Assembly (NCBI GenBank): GCA_040387375.1 | Contig: JAZKDW010000028.1 | Coordinates: 91,614 to 155,613 of the forward strand | DNA: 64,000 bases | DNA from: JAZKDW01 sp040387375 | Lineage (GTDB): Bacteria > Pseudomonadota > Gammaproteobacteria > Burkholderiales > Burkholderiaceae_D | Reading direction: 5' to 3' | Shown: positions 36,092 to 45,137 of the stretch, in pieces | How positions within the stretch are numbered: position 1 is the stretch's first letter | Layout of the letters: each line of letters begins with the position of its first letter | The notes under the pieces: model-generated | Database searches by the model: none | Told to the model about the DNA's origin: nothing | The model's input: only the letters and a program-made list of their open reading frames with translations | Position numbers and translations under genes: made by a program

Positions 36092-37114
36092 ATGCAACTC
36101 GATAAACGCGCACAAACCCTTCTGAAAGCCCTGGTCGAGCGTTACATCGCCGACGGGCAACCTGTAGGCTCGCGCGCCCTTTCCAAGATTTCCGGGCTGG
36201 ACCTGTCGCCGGCAACGATACGCAACATCATGTCGGACCTGGAAGAAATGGGTTACGTCGCCAGCCCGCATACGTCAGCCGGCCGGGTGCCGACGCCGCG
36301 CGGATACCGGGTTTTTGTCGATACGCTGCTGACCGTGCAGGCAATCGACGAAAACGCGGTCGAATCGAAACTGCAATCGCGGCTGCAAACCAATTCTCCG
36401 CACAAGATCATTTCCAACGCCGCGCAGGTACTGTCGTCGCTGTCGCAGTTTGCCGGGGTCGTGCTGACGCCGCGGCGCGAGTCGGTATTCCAGCAGATAG
36501 AATTCTTGCGGCTGTCGGAAAAACGCATCCTGCTGGTGATCGTCGCCCCCAATGGCGAAGTGCAAAACCGGCTGCTGCTGACGGATGTCGATTACACACC
36601 GTCGCAACTGGTGCAGTCGGCAAATTACATCAACCAGCATTATGGCGGCCTGAGCTTCGACGACGTGCGTGTGCGCCTGCAGGGCGAATTGCGCCAGTTG
36701 CGTGATGACATGACGCGTCTGATGCAGGCAGCGGTCGAGGCCGGCAGCGATGCGATGACCGATGCCACCGACGACGTGGTCATTTCCGGCGAACGCAACC
36801 TGCTCAGCGTGACTGACCTGTCCTCCAACATGGGATCGCTGCGCAAGCTGTTCGACATGTTCGAACAGAAAACCGGCCTGATGCAATTGCTCGACTTTTC
36901 CAGCAAAGCGACCGGCGTGCAGATTTTCATCGGCGGCGAGTCGCAACTGGTGCCGATGGATGAGATGACGGTCATCACCGCGCCGTATGGCGTCAATGGC
37001 AAGATCGTCGGCACGCTCGGTGTCATCGGCCCGACCCGCATGGCGTATGAGCGTGTGATTCCGATCGTGGATATTACGGCGAAACTGCTGACGAACGCGC
37101 TGAGCAATTCGTAA
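36092..37114 (+). CDS. hrcA: Heat-inducible transcription repressor HrcA
   Basis: HrcA binds CIRCE operators upstream of groESL and other chaperone operons; GroEL assists its folding. The 340-residue product has the N-terminal winged helix (LLKALVERYIADGQPVGSRA, ATIRNIMSDLEEMGYVASPH), the linker TSAGRVPTPRGYRVFVDTLL, and a C-terminal GAF-like domain ending GVIGPTRMAYERVIPIVD. I found no CIRCE element near dnaK, grpE or hrcA here, so its main targets are probably elsewhere, while this dnaK operon appears sigma-32-driven. Confidence 0.97.
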   Translation: MQLDKRAQTLLKALVERYIADGQPVGSRALSKISGLDLSPATIRNIMSDLEEMGYVASPHTSAGRVPTPRGYRVFVDTLLTVQAIDENAVESKLQSRLQTNSPHKIISNAAQVLSSLSQFAGVVLTPRRESVFQQIEFLRLSEKRILLVIVAPNGEVQNRLLLTDVDYTPSQLVQSANYINQHYGGLSFDDVRVRLQGELRQLRDDMTRLMQAAVEAGSDAMTDATDDVVISGERNLLSVTDLSSNMGSLRKLFDMFEQKTGLMQLLDFSSKATGVQIFIGGESQLVPMDEMTVITAPYGVNGKIVGTLGVIGPTRMAYERVIPIVDITAKLLTNALSNS

Positions 37115-37141
37115 ATTAACGAGACGCGCATCGCGATCAAC

Positions 37142-37615
37142 ATGGACCCGTTCCGCATCGGCCTGATTTCAGATACCCATGGTGTGCTGCGGCCGCAGGC
37201 GCTGCATGCCTTACGGGATGTACGCCATATCATCCATGCCGGCGATGTCGGTACGCCGGAAATCCTGCAGCAGCTGGCGCAGATTGCCCCGGTCACTGCC
37301 GTGCGCGGCAACAATGATCAGGCGGCATGGGCAAGCGTACTTCCCGTCTCGATCACGCTGGTTATCAGCGACGTCACGTTCCATGTGCTGCACGATTTGA
37401 AGGAACTTGACCTGGAACCTCCCGCAATGGGTTTTCAGGTCGTGATTTCCGGCCATTCGCACAAGCCATCGATCAATACGAAAGAGGGTGTCCTGTACGT
37501 CAATCCAGGCAGTGCCGGTCCACGCCGGTTCAAATTGCCTGTCTCGGTTGCGTTGCTGGAAATGTCGGGCGGCTGCCCGCGTGCGTGGATTGAAATGCTT
37601 GACCTGCCGGGATAG
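37142..37615 (+). CDS. YfcE/MJ0936-type metallophosphoesterase
   Basis: A 157-residue calcineurin-like phosphodiesterase. All metal-binding motifs are present: LISDTHGVL, HAGDVGTPE, VRGNNDQ, ISGHSHKPS, and the closing NPGSAGPRR. E. coli YfcE has this size and fold; the natural substrate is unclear. It follows hrcA by 27 bp and may be co-transcribed. Convergent with fur, 4 bp apart. Confidence 0.9.
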   Translation: MDPFRIGLISDTHGVLRPQALHALRDVRHIIHAGDVGTPEILQQLAQIAPVTAVRGNNDQAAWASVLPVSITLVISDVTFHVLHDLKELDLEPPAMGFQVVISGHSHKPSINTKEGVLYVNPGSAGPRRFKLPVSVALLEMSGGCPRAWIEMLDLPG

Positions 37616-37619
37616 GCTC

Positions 37620-38051
37620 TTAATGTCCCCTGTGCGGACACAACTTCTTGTTGCAGTGACCGTACAAGGCCAATGCATGTTCGGACAAATCAAAACCGCG
37701 CTCAAGCGCGATCTGTTGTTGCCGCCTTTCGATTTCCGCATCGAAAAACTCTTCCACGCGGCCGCAATCCAGGCAAACCAGATGATCGTGATGTGAACCT
37801 TCATTCAATTCGAACACCGCTTTGCCGGTCTCGAAATGATTGCGGCTCAACAGGCCGGCCTGCTCGAACTGCGTGAGCACACGATAGACAGTTGCCAGAC
37901 CGACATCCATATTTTCAGACAGTAAAATCTTATAGACATCTTCAGCGCTCAGGTGCCGCACTGCACTGTTCTGGAAGATTTCAAGGATTTTCAGCCGCGG
38001 CAAGGTTGCCTTGAGACCGCTGGCCTTGAGATCGGAGGGGTTATTAATCAT
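37620..38051 (-). CDS. fur: Ferric uptake regulator Fur
   Basis: Iron-responsive repressor. The 143-residue product has the winged helix KATLPRLKILEIFQNS...HLSAEDVYKILL, DVGLATVYRVLTQFEQAGLL, the metal-binding segment EGSHHDHLVCLDCGRVEEF, and the C-terminal CNKKLCPHRGH. Start taken at 38051 (MINNPSDLKASG), as in other betaproteobacterial Fur; the frame extends 17 codons upstream. Divergent from bamE, a conserved arrangement in this group. Confidence 0.96.
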   Translation of the reverse strand: MINNPSDLKASGLKATLPRLKILEIFQNSAVRHLSAEDVYKILLSENMDVGLATVYRVLTQFEQAGLLSRNHFETGKAVFELNEGSHHDHLVCLDCGRVEEFFDAEIERRQQQIALERGFDLSEHALALYGHCNKKLCPHRGH

Positions 38052-38065
38052 GTAAATGCTCGGAG

Positions 38066-38110
38066 TCAGATGAACTGCATTATCATATAGCGTTTGACAC
38101 ACTAGCTCAA
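38066..38110 (-). promoter_or_regulatory. Candidate fur promoter with a partial Fur box
   Basis: On the minus strand TTGAGC (38105-38110), a 17-base spacer and TATGAT (38082-38087) form a sigma-70-like promoter. GATAATGCAGTTCAT (38070-38084) just downstream matches 11 of 19 positions of the Fur box, mainly the first half. Autoregulation is possible but not certain. Confidence 0.35.
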
Positions 38111-38120
38111 ATCAATTGAG

Positions 38121-38723
38121 ATGACTCATATGCGAATGTTGGCCCCCTGCTCTGACCGCAAGACCGTACGCGCCGCTGGCGCGCTTTGTTTCGTATTGGC
38201 CACCTTGCTGACCGGCTGTGCATCAAAAAACCCGCTGATGGATGAACCCGCCTCAGGCAGTGCGCGCGACGCCCGGCCGGCCGCGGCGGCCACAGCTGTT
38301 GCAGCCACCGACACCGGTGTGCAAACAAGCCGGCAGCGCCGCTTTTTCGGCATTTTTTCGCCGTACCGCATCGATATCCAGCAAGGCAATTTTGTGTCGC
38401 AGGAAATGGTCTCGCAACTGAAAGAAGGCATGACGCCTGAACAGGTGCGCTTCGTTCTCGGCACACCGCTGCTGCAGGATATTTTCCATGCAGACCGCTG
38501 GGACTATGTATTCCGCCTGCAAAAAGGCAATGGCGAAGTGATTGCCAGCCGCGTGTCGGTGTTTTTCAAGGACAGCCGGCTTGCCCGTTTTGAAGGCGGT
38601 GATCTGCCAACGGAACAGGACTATCTGGCGCTGATTGCCGGCACCCCGGCGAAAGCCAAGAATGCCGCGGCCGCGCCCGCTCCGGCAAAAGCGCCCTCAT
38701 CGGCAAGCGACCCTAAAAACTGA
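38121..38723 (+). CDS. bamE: Outer membrane assembly lipoprotein BamE
   Basis: Lipoprotein of the BAM complex that inserts beta-barrel proteins in the outer membrane. The 200-residue precursor has a signal peptide with lipobox LLTGC and an Ala-rich linker. The BamE domain includes PYRIDIQQGNFVSQEMVSQL, KEGMTPEQVRFVLGTPLLQD and RWDYVFRLQKG. An Ala/Pro-rich tail follows, longer than in E. coli. The ATG at 38130 is an alternative start. It precedes dapB by 21 bp. Confidence 0.95.
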   Translation: MTHMRMLAPCSDRKTVRAAGALCFVLATLLTGCASKNPLMDEPASGSARDARPAAAATAVAATDTGVQTSRQRRFFGIFSPYRIDIQQGNFVSQEMVSQLKEGMTPEQVRFVLGTPLLQDIFHADRWDYVFRLQKGNGEVIASRVSVFFKDSRLARFEGGDLPTEQDYLALIAGTPAKAKNAAAAPAPAKAPSSASDPKN

Positions 38724-38744
38724 ACCGCCACTGAACTGCATCAC

Positions 38745-39551
38745 ATGAATCAACTGAAAATCGCCGTTGCCGGCGCCTCCGGCCGCATGGGCCGGATGCT
38801 GATCGAAGCCATCCAGAACGCCGGCGACACCGTGCTTGTTGGTGCGCTGGATATTGCCGGCACGCCCGGCATCGGCACCGATGCCGCAAGTTTTCTCGGC
38901 CAGCCTGCCGGCGTGCCGATCGAATCGGAACTCGCCAGGGGTCTGGCAAATGCAGACTACCTGATCGATTTCACACGCCCTGAAGGCACCCTGAAACATC
39001 TGGATTATTGCGCTGCGCACGGCATCAAGATGATCATCGGCACCACTGGCTTCGACGACGCCGGCAAAACCGCGATCGCTGCCGCCGCGGAGAAAACCGC
39101 CATCATGTTCGCGCCGAACATGAGCGTGGGCGTGAACGTGACGATGAAGTTGCTGGAGATGGCCGCAAAAAGCTTTGCGGAGGGTTATGACATTGAAATC
39201 ATCGAAGCGCACCACCGGCACAAGGTCGACGCGCCATCCGGCACCGCGCTGCAGATGGGTGAAGTGATTGCCGGCGCGCTCGGGCGGGATCTGAAAGACG
39301 TCGCGGTGTATGGGCGCGAGGGTGTGACCGGCGAACGCGACCCGTCGTCCATCGGTTTTGCCGCCATTCGCGGCGGCGACATCGTCGGCGATCATACGGT
39401 GCTGTTTGCCGGCACCGGCGAACGTGTTGAAATCACGCACAAGTCATCCAGCCGCGTTACCTATGCGCATGGCAGTTTGCGTGCGGCGCGCTTTTTGGCG
39501 GACAAGAGCAATGGTTTGTATGACATGCAGGATGTGCTGGGGTTGCGCTGA
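38745..39551 (+). CDS. dapB: 4-hydroxy-tetrahydrodipicolinate reductase
   Basis: Reduces dihydrodipicolinate with NAD(P)H in lysine and diaminopimelate synthesis. The 268-residue product has the dinucleotide fold VAGASGRMGRMLIEAI, the GTTGFDDAGK loop, and the catalytic segment EIIEAHHRHKVDAPSGTAL with its His-His and Lys. The end, DKSNGLYDMQDVLGLR, is the typical C-terminus. Follows bamE on the same strand. Confidence 0.97.
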   Translation: MNQLKIAVAGASGRMGRMLIEAIQNAGDTVLVGALDIAGTPGIGTDAASFLGQPAGVPIESELARGLANADYLIDFTRPEGTLKHLDYCAAHGIKMIIGTTGFDDAGKTAIAAAAEKTAIMFAPNMSVGVNVTMKLLEMAAKSFAEGYDIEIIEAHHRHKVDAPSGTALQMGEVIAGALGRDLKDVAVYGREGVTGERDPSSIGFAAIRGGDIVGDHTVLFAGTGERVEITHKSSSRVTYAHGSLRAARFLADKSNGLYDMQDVLGLR

Positions 39552-39600
39552 ACGCAAACCCGGCGCCAGGTGGGACACCGGGCAACCGGCAACGCGGTTT

Positions 39601-39700
39601 CGTAGGGCGGAAAAGCGCAGCGCCTTCCGCCATCCGGCGCATGCAACTGCCAACAGTGTTCGACGATGGTGTAATGCGCTGCGCTTATTACACCCTACGG
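39601..39700. repeat. Palindromic element, family B copy 2
   Basis: CGTAGGGCGGAAAAGCGCAGCGCCTTCCGCC at the left (hairpin GGCGGAA/TTCCGCC) faces GGTGTAATGCGCTGCGC and TTATTACACCCTACGG at the right (hairpin GGTGTAAT/ATTACACC). The outer GTAGGG/CCCTAC ends are inverted. It lies 50 bp past dapB. Confidence 0.8.
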
Positions 39701-39729
39701 ACTGCAGCGGTCCAGGGCGGCAGCGTTAT

Positions 39730-39900
39730 CGGAATCCTTCCCGTGCCAGCGGGGTATGGATTCCCGCCTGCGCGGGAACGACGGTGGTGAGAGCGGATGC
39801 CGGAAGTTGGTGCAGATCGTCTCAATTACTACCGTCGTTCCCGCGAACGCGGGAATCCAGAGTGAGCTTGCATCACGAAGTCTTCATACCGATCCCGCCC
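39730..39900. repeat. Intergenic palindromic repeat, family A copy 3
   Basis: GGGGTATGGATTCCCGCC, GCGCGGGAACGACGGTGGT, then ACTACCGTCGTTCCCGCG and GCGGGAATCCAGAGTGAGCT repeat the block order of the copies near 17.8 and 26.0 kb, ending with the shared CATCACGAAGTCTTCATACC. With repeat B2 it accounts for most of the 417-bp dapB-tonB gap; I see no gene there. Confidence 0.82.
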
Positions 39901-39968
39901 GCCCTGACTTCGATAACACTACCTACTCAACCTGAACGGAACTCCGGCGCCTAGCCGCGGCGGTTCGC

Positions 39969-40634
39969 ATGACACATGCTCGCCCTTCGGTAGTCGTCAT
40001 CACTCTCCTGTTGCATGCGGGATTGCTGGCGGCATTGGCCAAGGGACTATCGGGTATTGCGGATAAGCCGGTCACGCGGCCGCCATTGACAGTCGCGCTG
40101 GTGCCAGCACCGCAACCGGCGCCCGAGGTAAAACCGCCGGCGCCGCCGCGCGCTGCGGCCGCCGTGAAACCGACCCCCGAGAAAAAGCCGCCGCGCCAAA
40201 AGCCGGCGCCAGCACCGAAACCCGCTCCCGAACCGCCAATCATCACGCCGCCCAGGCCAGCAGCAACGGAATCAGCCGCGCCAGCAGCCTCGCCATCCCC
40301 GGCGATCTCCGCTCCACCCATTGCAAGCGCACCGCCGCCACCGGTAAAAACCGGCGTCTCGATTTCCGCCAGCTACGCCGCCAGCAACCGCAGTCCCCGC
40401 CAGCCGCCGATTTCCCGCAGGCTCGGTGAACAAGGCACCGTTCTGCTGCGTGTGCTGGTGAAAGCCGACGGCACGGCCGGCGCGGTCGACGTCAAGAGCT
40501 CCAGCGGCTTCCCCTTGCTTGACGAAGCGGCAAAAAGCGCGGTGGAAACCTGGCGTTTCAATCCCGCCACGACGGATGGAAAGCCGGTGGCGGAGTGGCA
40601 CCTCGTGCCTATTGTGTTTACACTTAAAGATTAA
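39969..40634 (+). CDS. tonB: Energy transducer TonB
   Basis: TonB couples inner-membrane proton motive force to outer-membrane receptors. The 221-residue product has one N-terminal membrane helix (VVVITLLLHAGLLAAL), a long Pro/Ala/Lys-rich spacer (about 45-130) and the C-terminal TonB domain with RLGEQGTVLLRVLVKADGTA, LLDEAAKSAVETWRFNPA and a terminal VPIVFTLK. It heads a tonB-exbB-exbD unit, implying siderophore or other TonB-dependent uptake. No clear Fur box was seen upstream. Confidence 0.92.
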   Translation: MTHARPSVVVITLLLHAGLLAALAKGLSGIADKPVTRPPLTVALVPAPQPAPEVKPPAPPRAAAAVKPTPEKKPPRQKPAPAPKPAPEPPIITPPRPAATESAAPAASPSPAISAPPIASAPPPPVKTGVSISASYAASNRSPRQPPISRRLGEQGTVLLRVLVKADGTAGAVDVKSSSGFPLLDEAAKSAVETWRFNPATTDGKPVAEWHLVPIVFTLKD

Positions 40635-40656
40635 TTCCCTACTGCACTGGACATTC

Positions 40657-41334
40657 ATGAACCAAAGTTTAGGCCTGGCACATTACTGGTCGCAAGGCGA
40701 CGCCATTTCACACGCGGCAGCGTATGTGCTGCTGCTGATGTCGGTCGTCAGCTGGTATTACATTTTGCTCAAGAGCTGGAGCGCATGGCGCATCCGCAGA
40801 AGCGCCGGTGCGCTGGAGGGATTCTGGAAGGCGCCGACCCTGGCCGATGCGATTGCATTGATCCGGCACGCCGACTCCGAAAACATCTACACACCGCTGG
40901 CGACGCACAGCGCGGAAGCCGCCAACATCAAGTCGCAGGACGGCTCGCTGAATGCGGCCATCGATCCCGGCGAGCTGATCACGCGCACCTTGCGCCAGCA
41001 GATCAACCGCGTGTCCTCGCGCCTGGAAAGCGGCCTGACACTGCTCGCCTCGGTCGGCGCAACAGCGCCGTTCATCGGCCTGTTTGGCACCGTGTGGGGC
41101 ATTTACCATGCGCTGGTCGCGGTATCGGTGTCCGGCACCGTGCAAATCGACAAGATCGCCGGACCGGTCGGCGAAGCGCTGATCATGACCGCGCTCGGCC
41201 TGGTGGTGGCGATCCCGGCGGTGCTGGCTTATAACGCCTTTACCCGCGTCAATCGCGTGACCCTGGCGGAACTCGACGGTTTTGCCCACGATCTGCATGC
41301 GTACCTGACCACCGGCGCCCGCATCGGCAAATGA
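40657..41334 (+). CDS. exbB: MotA/TolQ/ExbB proton channel protein
   Basis: A 225-residue inner-membrane protein with three hydrophobic segments. It shares with ExbB/TolQ the GLTLLASVGATAPFIGLFGT segment, the TVWGIYHALV helix and VGEALIMTALGLVVAIPAVL. It forms the proton channel with ExbD and energises TonB. The start is the ATG at 40657 (MNQSLGLAHYW), 22 bp after tonB; the open frame upstream overlaps tonB and is not family sequence. Confidence 0.93.
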   Translation: MNQSLGLAHYWSQGDAISHAAAYVLLLMSVVSWYYILLKSWSAWRIRRSAGALEGFWKAPTLADAIALIRHADSENIYTPLATHSAEAANIKSQDGSLNAAIDPGELITRTLRQQINRVSSRLESGLTLLASVGATAPFIGLFGTVWGIYHALVAVSVSGTVQIDKIAGPVGEALIMTALGLVVAIPAVLAYNAFTRVNRVTLAELDGFAHDLHAYLTTGARIGK

Positions 41335-41371
41335 ACATTTCACTGGCGAACTGACAACACAAGGACAAACA

Positions 41372-41806
41372 ATGGCATTCGGCGGATTCAACGACAACAA
41401 GCAGGCGGGACCAATGGCGGACATCAATGTCACGCCGATGGTGGATGTCATGCTGGTGCTGCTGGTGATTTTCATCATCACCGCGCCCCTGTTTACCCAT
41501 GCGATCAAGCTCGACCTGCCGAGCGCACAATCGGCGCCGGCGCCGGAAAAGCCGGAGACGATTTCATTGTCCATCAATGGCCAGGGCGCGATTTTCTGGA
41601 ATGAGGCGGCCATACAGCAGAAGGACCTGGACGTGAAAATGGCCGCCGCGGCACTACAGAAACCGCAGCCGGAACTGCAGTTGCGCGCCGATAAATCGAC
41701 CCGCTACGAAGTCATCGCCCAGGTCATGTCTGCGGCCCAGAGCAACGGGCTGACAAAAATGGGTTTTGTGACCGAACCGAAGTCGGCGGAAAAAAAACGC
41801 CCCTGA
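41372..41806 (+). CDS. exbD: Biopolymer transport protein ExbD
   Basis: A 144-residue protein with a single N-terminal membrane helix preceded by MADINVTPMVDVMLVLLVIF, which carries the conserved proton-relaying Asp. The periplasmic part contains ISLSINGQGAIFWNE and LQLRADKSTRYEVIAQVMSA. It partners ExbB in the stator complex for TonB. It lies 37 bp after exbB, and a Pro/Ala-poor, Lys-rich end closes the protein. Confidence 0.94.
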   Translation: MAFGGFNDNKQAGPMADINVTPMVDVMLVLLVIFIITAPLFTHAIKLDLPSAQSAPAPEKPETISLSINGQGAIFWNEAAIQQKDLDVKMAAAALQKPQPELQLRADKSTRYEVIAQVMSAAQSNGLTKMGFVTEPKSAEKKRP

Positions 41807-41904
41807 CCTTGTCGCGGCGCTGAAAAACCGCCCCGCCCCGGACGCCATTCCGGGGCCGAGCCAGTATAATGCCCGGTTCACATTCACTTTTGGCACCATC
41901 CGTC

Positions 41905-44553
41905 ATGCAAGAAAAATACATCCCCGCCGAGGTCGAAAAATCAGCCCAGGACCATTGGCAGTCCATCGACGCCTACAAAGCCGTCGAACATGCAAAAGAC
42001 AAGAACGGCCAGGAAAAGAAAAAATTCTACGCCTGCTCGATGCTGCCCTACCCATCCGGCAAGCTGCACATGGGCCATGTGCGCAACTACACGATCAATG
42101 ACGTGATGTACCGCTACCTGCGGATGAATGGTTATAACGTCTTGATGCCGATGGGCTGGGATGCGTTCGGCATGCCGGCTGAAAATGCGGCGATGGCCAA
42201 TAACGTGCCGCCCGCGCAGTGGACCTACGCCAATATCGCGCACATGAAGCAGCAGATGCAGGCCATGGGCCTGGCGATCGACTGGTCGCGCGAGATGACC
42301 GCCTGCACGCCGGAATATTACAAGTGGAACCAGTGGATGTTCCTGAAGATGCTCGAAAAAGGCATCATCTACAAGAAGACCGGCACCGTGAACTGGGATC
42401 CGGTCGACCAGACCGTGCTGGCAAACGAACAAGTCATCGACGGCCGCGGCTGGCGCTCCCACGCGCTGATCGAAAAGCGTGAAATCCCGATGTACTACGC
42501 GAAGATCACCGACTACGCCGAAGAATTGCTCGACCGTGTGGACAATGACCTGTCCGGCTGGCCGGAGCGCGTGCGCGTGATGCAATCGAACTGGATCGGC
42601 AAGTCGACCGGCGTGCGTTTTGCGTTCCCGCATGACATCAAGGACGAGCAAGGCGCACCGCTCAACGATGGCAAGCTGTGGGTATTCACCACCCGTGCCG
42701 ATACCATCAAGGGCGTCACCTTTTGCGCCGTCGCACCGGAACACGCGCTCGCCGCGCATGCCGCCCGCAACAATCCGGAGCTGGCCGAGTTCATCGCCGA
42801 ATGCAAGAAAGGCAGCGTGATCGAGGCCGACATGGCGACGATGGAAAAGAAAGGCATGCCTACCGGCCTGTACGTCTCCCATCCGCTGACCGGCAGGCAG
42901 ATCGAGGTCTGGGTCGGCAATTACGTGCTGATCACCTATGGCGACGGCGCCGTGATGGGCGTGCCGGCGCATGACCAGCGCGACTTCGAATTTGCGCAAA
43001 AATATGTGTTGCCGATCGAGCAGGTGGTCACGGTGGACGACAAGCCGTTCTCCGCCGAGATCTGGCATGACTGGTACGCCGACAAGGAAAACAGCCGCTG
43101 CATCAACTCGGGCAGGTACGATGGCCTGAATTATCAGCAGGCCATCGACGCGGTCGCCGCCGAACTGGCCAGGCTCGGCCTGGGCGAAAAGAAAATCACC
43201 TACCGCCTGCGCGACTGGGGCATCTCGCGCCAGCGTTACTGGGGCACGCCGATTCCGATCATCCACTGCGCGCATTGCGGCGACGTGCCGGTGCCGGAAA
43301 AGGATTTGCCGGTCGTGCTGCCGGAAGATTGCGTGCCGGACGGCAGCGGCAATCCGCTCAACAAGCATGAACAGTTCCTGCACGTCGATTGTCCTGCCTG
43401 CGGCAAGCCGGCGCGGCGCGAAACCGACACCATGGATACCTTCGTCGATTCGTCGTGGTACTACATGCGCTACTGCTCGCCGGGCAGCGACAATGCGATG
43501 GTCGATGCACGCAATGATTACTGGATGCCGATGGACCAGTACATCGGCGGCATCGAACATGCGGTGCTGCACCTGCTGTACGCGCGTTTCTGGACCAAGG
43601 TGATGCGCGACCTGGGACTGGTGAAGTTCGACGAACCGTTCAGCAACCTGCTCACGCAGGGCATGGTGCTCAACGAAACCTATTACCGCGAAGACAAGGC
43701 CGGCAAAAAAACCTGGTACAACCCGGAAGACGTCGACCTGACGCTGGACGAAAAAGGCCGTCCGGTCGCTGCCCGCCTGAAAACCGATGGCGCGCCGGTG
43801 GAAATCGGCGGCACGGAAAAAATGGCGAAGTCAAAGAACAACGGCATCGACCCGCAAGCGCAGATCGACCAGTTCGGCGCCGACACCGCCCGCCTGTTCA
43901 CGATGTTCGCCTCGCCGCCGGAGCAGACGCTGGAGTGGTCAGGCACCGGTGTTGAAGGCGCGAACCGCTTCCTCAAGCGTGTGTGGGCCTATGGTCTGGC
44001 GCAGGCACCGCGCCTGACACAGGCAGGCCGGATGGAGTGTGCCGCCCTGCCGGAAACGCACAAGACATTACGCCGCGAAATCCACAAGATCCTGCAACAG
44101 GCCGATCATGACCTCAAGCGGATCCAGTACAACACGGTGGTTTCCGCCTGCATGAAAATGCTCAATACGCTGGACGCCGCGAAGTTCGACACATCGCCGG
44201 CATCAAACGCCGTCATCAGCGAAGGCCTGTCGATCTTCCTGCGTGTGCTGTATCCGGTGGCGCCGCATATTACCCATGTGCTGTGGCAGGAACTCGGCTT
44301 CGCGGCCGTGCATGGCGACATCCTCGATGCGCCCTGGCCGCAAGTCGATCCGGCAGCGCTGGAGCAGGCTGAAATCGAGCTGATGATCCAGGTCAACGGC
44401 AAACTGCGCGGCAGCATCAAGGTCGCGAAAGATGCCGACAAGGCGACGATCGAGTCAATGGCGCTGGCAAATGAAAACGTGCGGAAATTCATCGAAGGCA
44501 CACCGAAGAAAATAATCGTCGTTCCCGGCAAGCTGATCAATATCGTTGCCTAA
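41905..44553 (+). CDS. leuS: Leucyl-tRNA synthetase
   Basis: Class I aminoacyl-tRNA synthetase charging tRNA-Leu. The 882-residue product has the HIGH-type motif PYPSGKLHMGHVRNYTI, an editing domain with TTRADTIKGVTFCAVAPEH, the Cys-rich zinc segment ending CPACGKPARRETDTMDTFVD, and KMSKS-type sequence EKMAKSKNNGIDP. Start chosen at 41905 (MQEKYIPAEVE); the twelve codons upstream lie in leader sequence. It leads leuS-lptE-holA, a widespread order. Confidence 0.98.
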   Translation: MQEKYIPAEVEKSAQDHWQSIDAYKAVEHAKDKNGQEKKKFYACSMLPYPSGKLHMGHVRNYTINDVMYRYLRMNGYNVLMPMGWDAFGMPAENAAMANNVPPAQWTYANIAHMKQQMQAMGLAIDWSREMTACTPEYYKWNQWMFLKMLEKGIIYKKTGTVNWDPVDQTVLANEQVIDGRGWRSHALIEKREIPMYYAKITDYAEELLDRVDNDLSGWPERVRVMQSNWIGKSTGVRFAFPHDIKDEQGAPLNDGKLWVFTTRADTIKGVTFCAVAPEHALAAHAARNNPELAEFIAECKKGSVIEADMATMEKKGMPTGLYVSHPLTGRQIEVWVGNYVLITYGDGAVMGVPAHDQRDFEFAQKYVLPIEQVVTVDDKPFSAEIWHDWYADKENSRCINSGRYDGLNYQQAIDAVAAELARLGLGEKKITYRLRDWGISRQRYWGTPIPIIHCAHCGDVPVPEKDLPVVLPEDCVPDGSGNPLNKHEQFLHVDCPACGKPARRETDTMDTFVDSSWYYMRYCSPGSDNAMVDARNDYWMPMDQYIGGIEHAVLHLLYARFWTKVMRDLGLVKFDEPFSNLLTQGMVLNETYYREDKAGKKTWYNPEDVDLTLDEKGRPVAARLKTDGAPVEIGGTEKMAKSKNNGIDPQAQIDQFGADTARLFTMFASPPEQTLEWSGTGVEGANRFLKRVWAYGLAQAPRLTQAGRMECAALPETHKTLRREIHKILQQADHDLKRIQYNTVVSACMKMLNTLDAAKFDTSPASNAVISEGLSIFLRVLYPVAPHITHVLWQELGFAAVHGDILDAPWPQVDPAALEQAEIELMIQVNGKLRGSIKVAKDADKATIESMALANENVRKFIEGTPKKIIVVPGKLINIVA

Positions 44554-44570
44554 CTGAAGTGAGATTACCG

Positions 44571-45128
44571 ATGCTCATCAAACGCCGTTTCGCGCTAACG
44601 CTGACCCTGACAGCAGTCATGATGCTGTCTGCCTGCGGCTTTCAACTGCGCGGCTCGGGTCCGCAGGCCAACCTGCCGTTCAAGACGATACACGTCGGGC
44701 TCCCGGATACCTCTTCCTTAGGCAAGGAACTGCGGCGCTATATCAACGGCACCGGCATGTCGGTCGTCGTCGACGATGCCAAAAAAGCCGAAGCCAGCAT
44801 CGACGTGCTGAGCGAAGCGAGAGACAGGGTGGTTCTGTCGCTCAACAGCCAGGGACGCGTGCGCGAATACACGCTCAATTACAGGCTGAGTTTTCGTGTC
44901 ATCGACGACAAGGGCGCCGTATTGCTGGCGCCAACCGACCTGATCGTGTCGCGCGTCCTCACCTACAACGAAGCGCAGGCACTGGCGAAAGAAGCGGAAG
45001 AAGCGGCGCTGTACCGGGACATGCAGAACGACCTGGTGCAACAGATGTTGCGGCGCCTCGCCGCCATCAAGCCCGGCCTGGACCAGCCCGGCCTGGATAA
45101 GCCTGCCGTGGCCCAGCCCGCCAAATGA
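44571..45128 (+). CDS. lptE: LPS-assembly lipoprotein LptE
   Basis: LptE plugs the LptD barrel that delivers LPS to the outer leaflet. The 185-residue precursor has a signal peptide with lipobox LSAC followed by GFQLRGSGPQANLPFKTIHV, the typical LptE opening. Later ILSEARDRVVLSLN-like sequence (VLSEARDRVVLSLNSQGRVR) and EAQALAKEAEEAALYRDMQN fit the family. A Pro/Ala/Gly repeat-like tail (GLDQPGLDKP) is unusual but may be disordered. It is 17 bp from leuS and 9 bp before holA. Confidence 0.94.
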   Translation: MLIKRRFALTLTLTAVMMLSACGFQLRGSGPQANLPFKTIHVGLPDTSSLGKELRRYINGTGMSVVVDDAKKAEASIDVLSEARDRVVLSLNSQGRVREYTLNYRLSFRVIDDKGAVLLAPTDLIVSRVLTYNEAQALAKEAEEAALYRDMQNDLVQQMLRRLAAIKPGLDQPGLDKPAVAQPAK

Positions 45129-45137
45129 GGAACTTCC

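Noticed and set aside
41941..43572. 543-codon open frame antisense to leuS
   Set aside because: It mirrors the high-GC leuS codons, has Arg/His/Val-rich composition and no recognisable domain; leuS is intact on the other strand.
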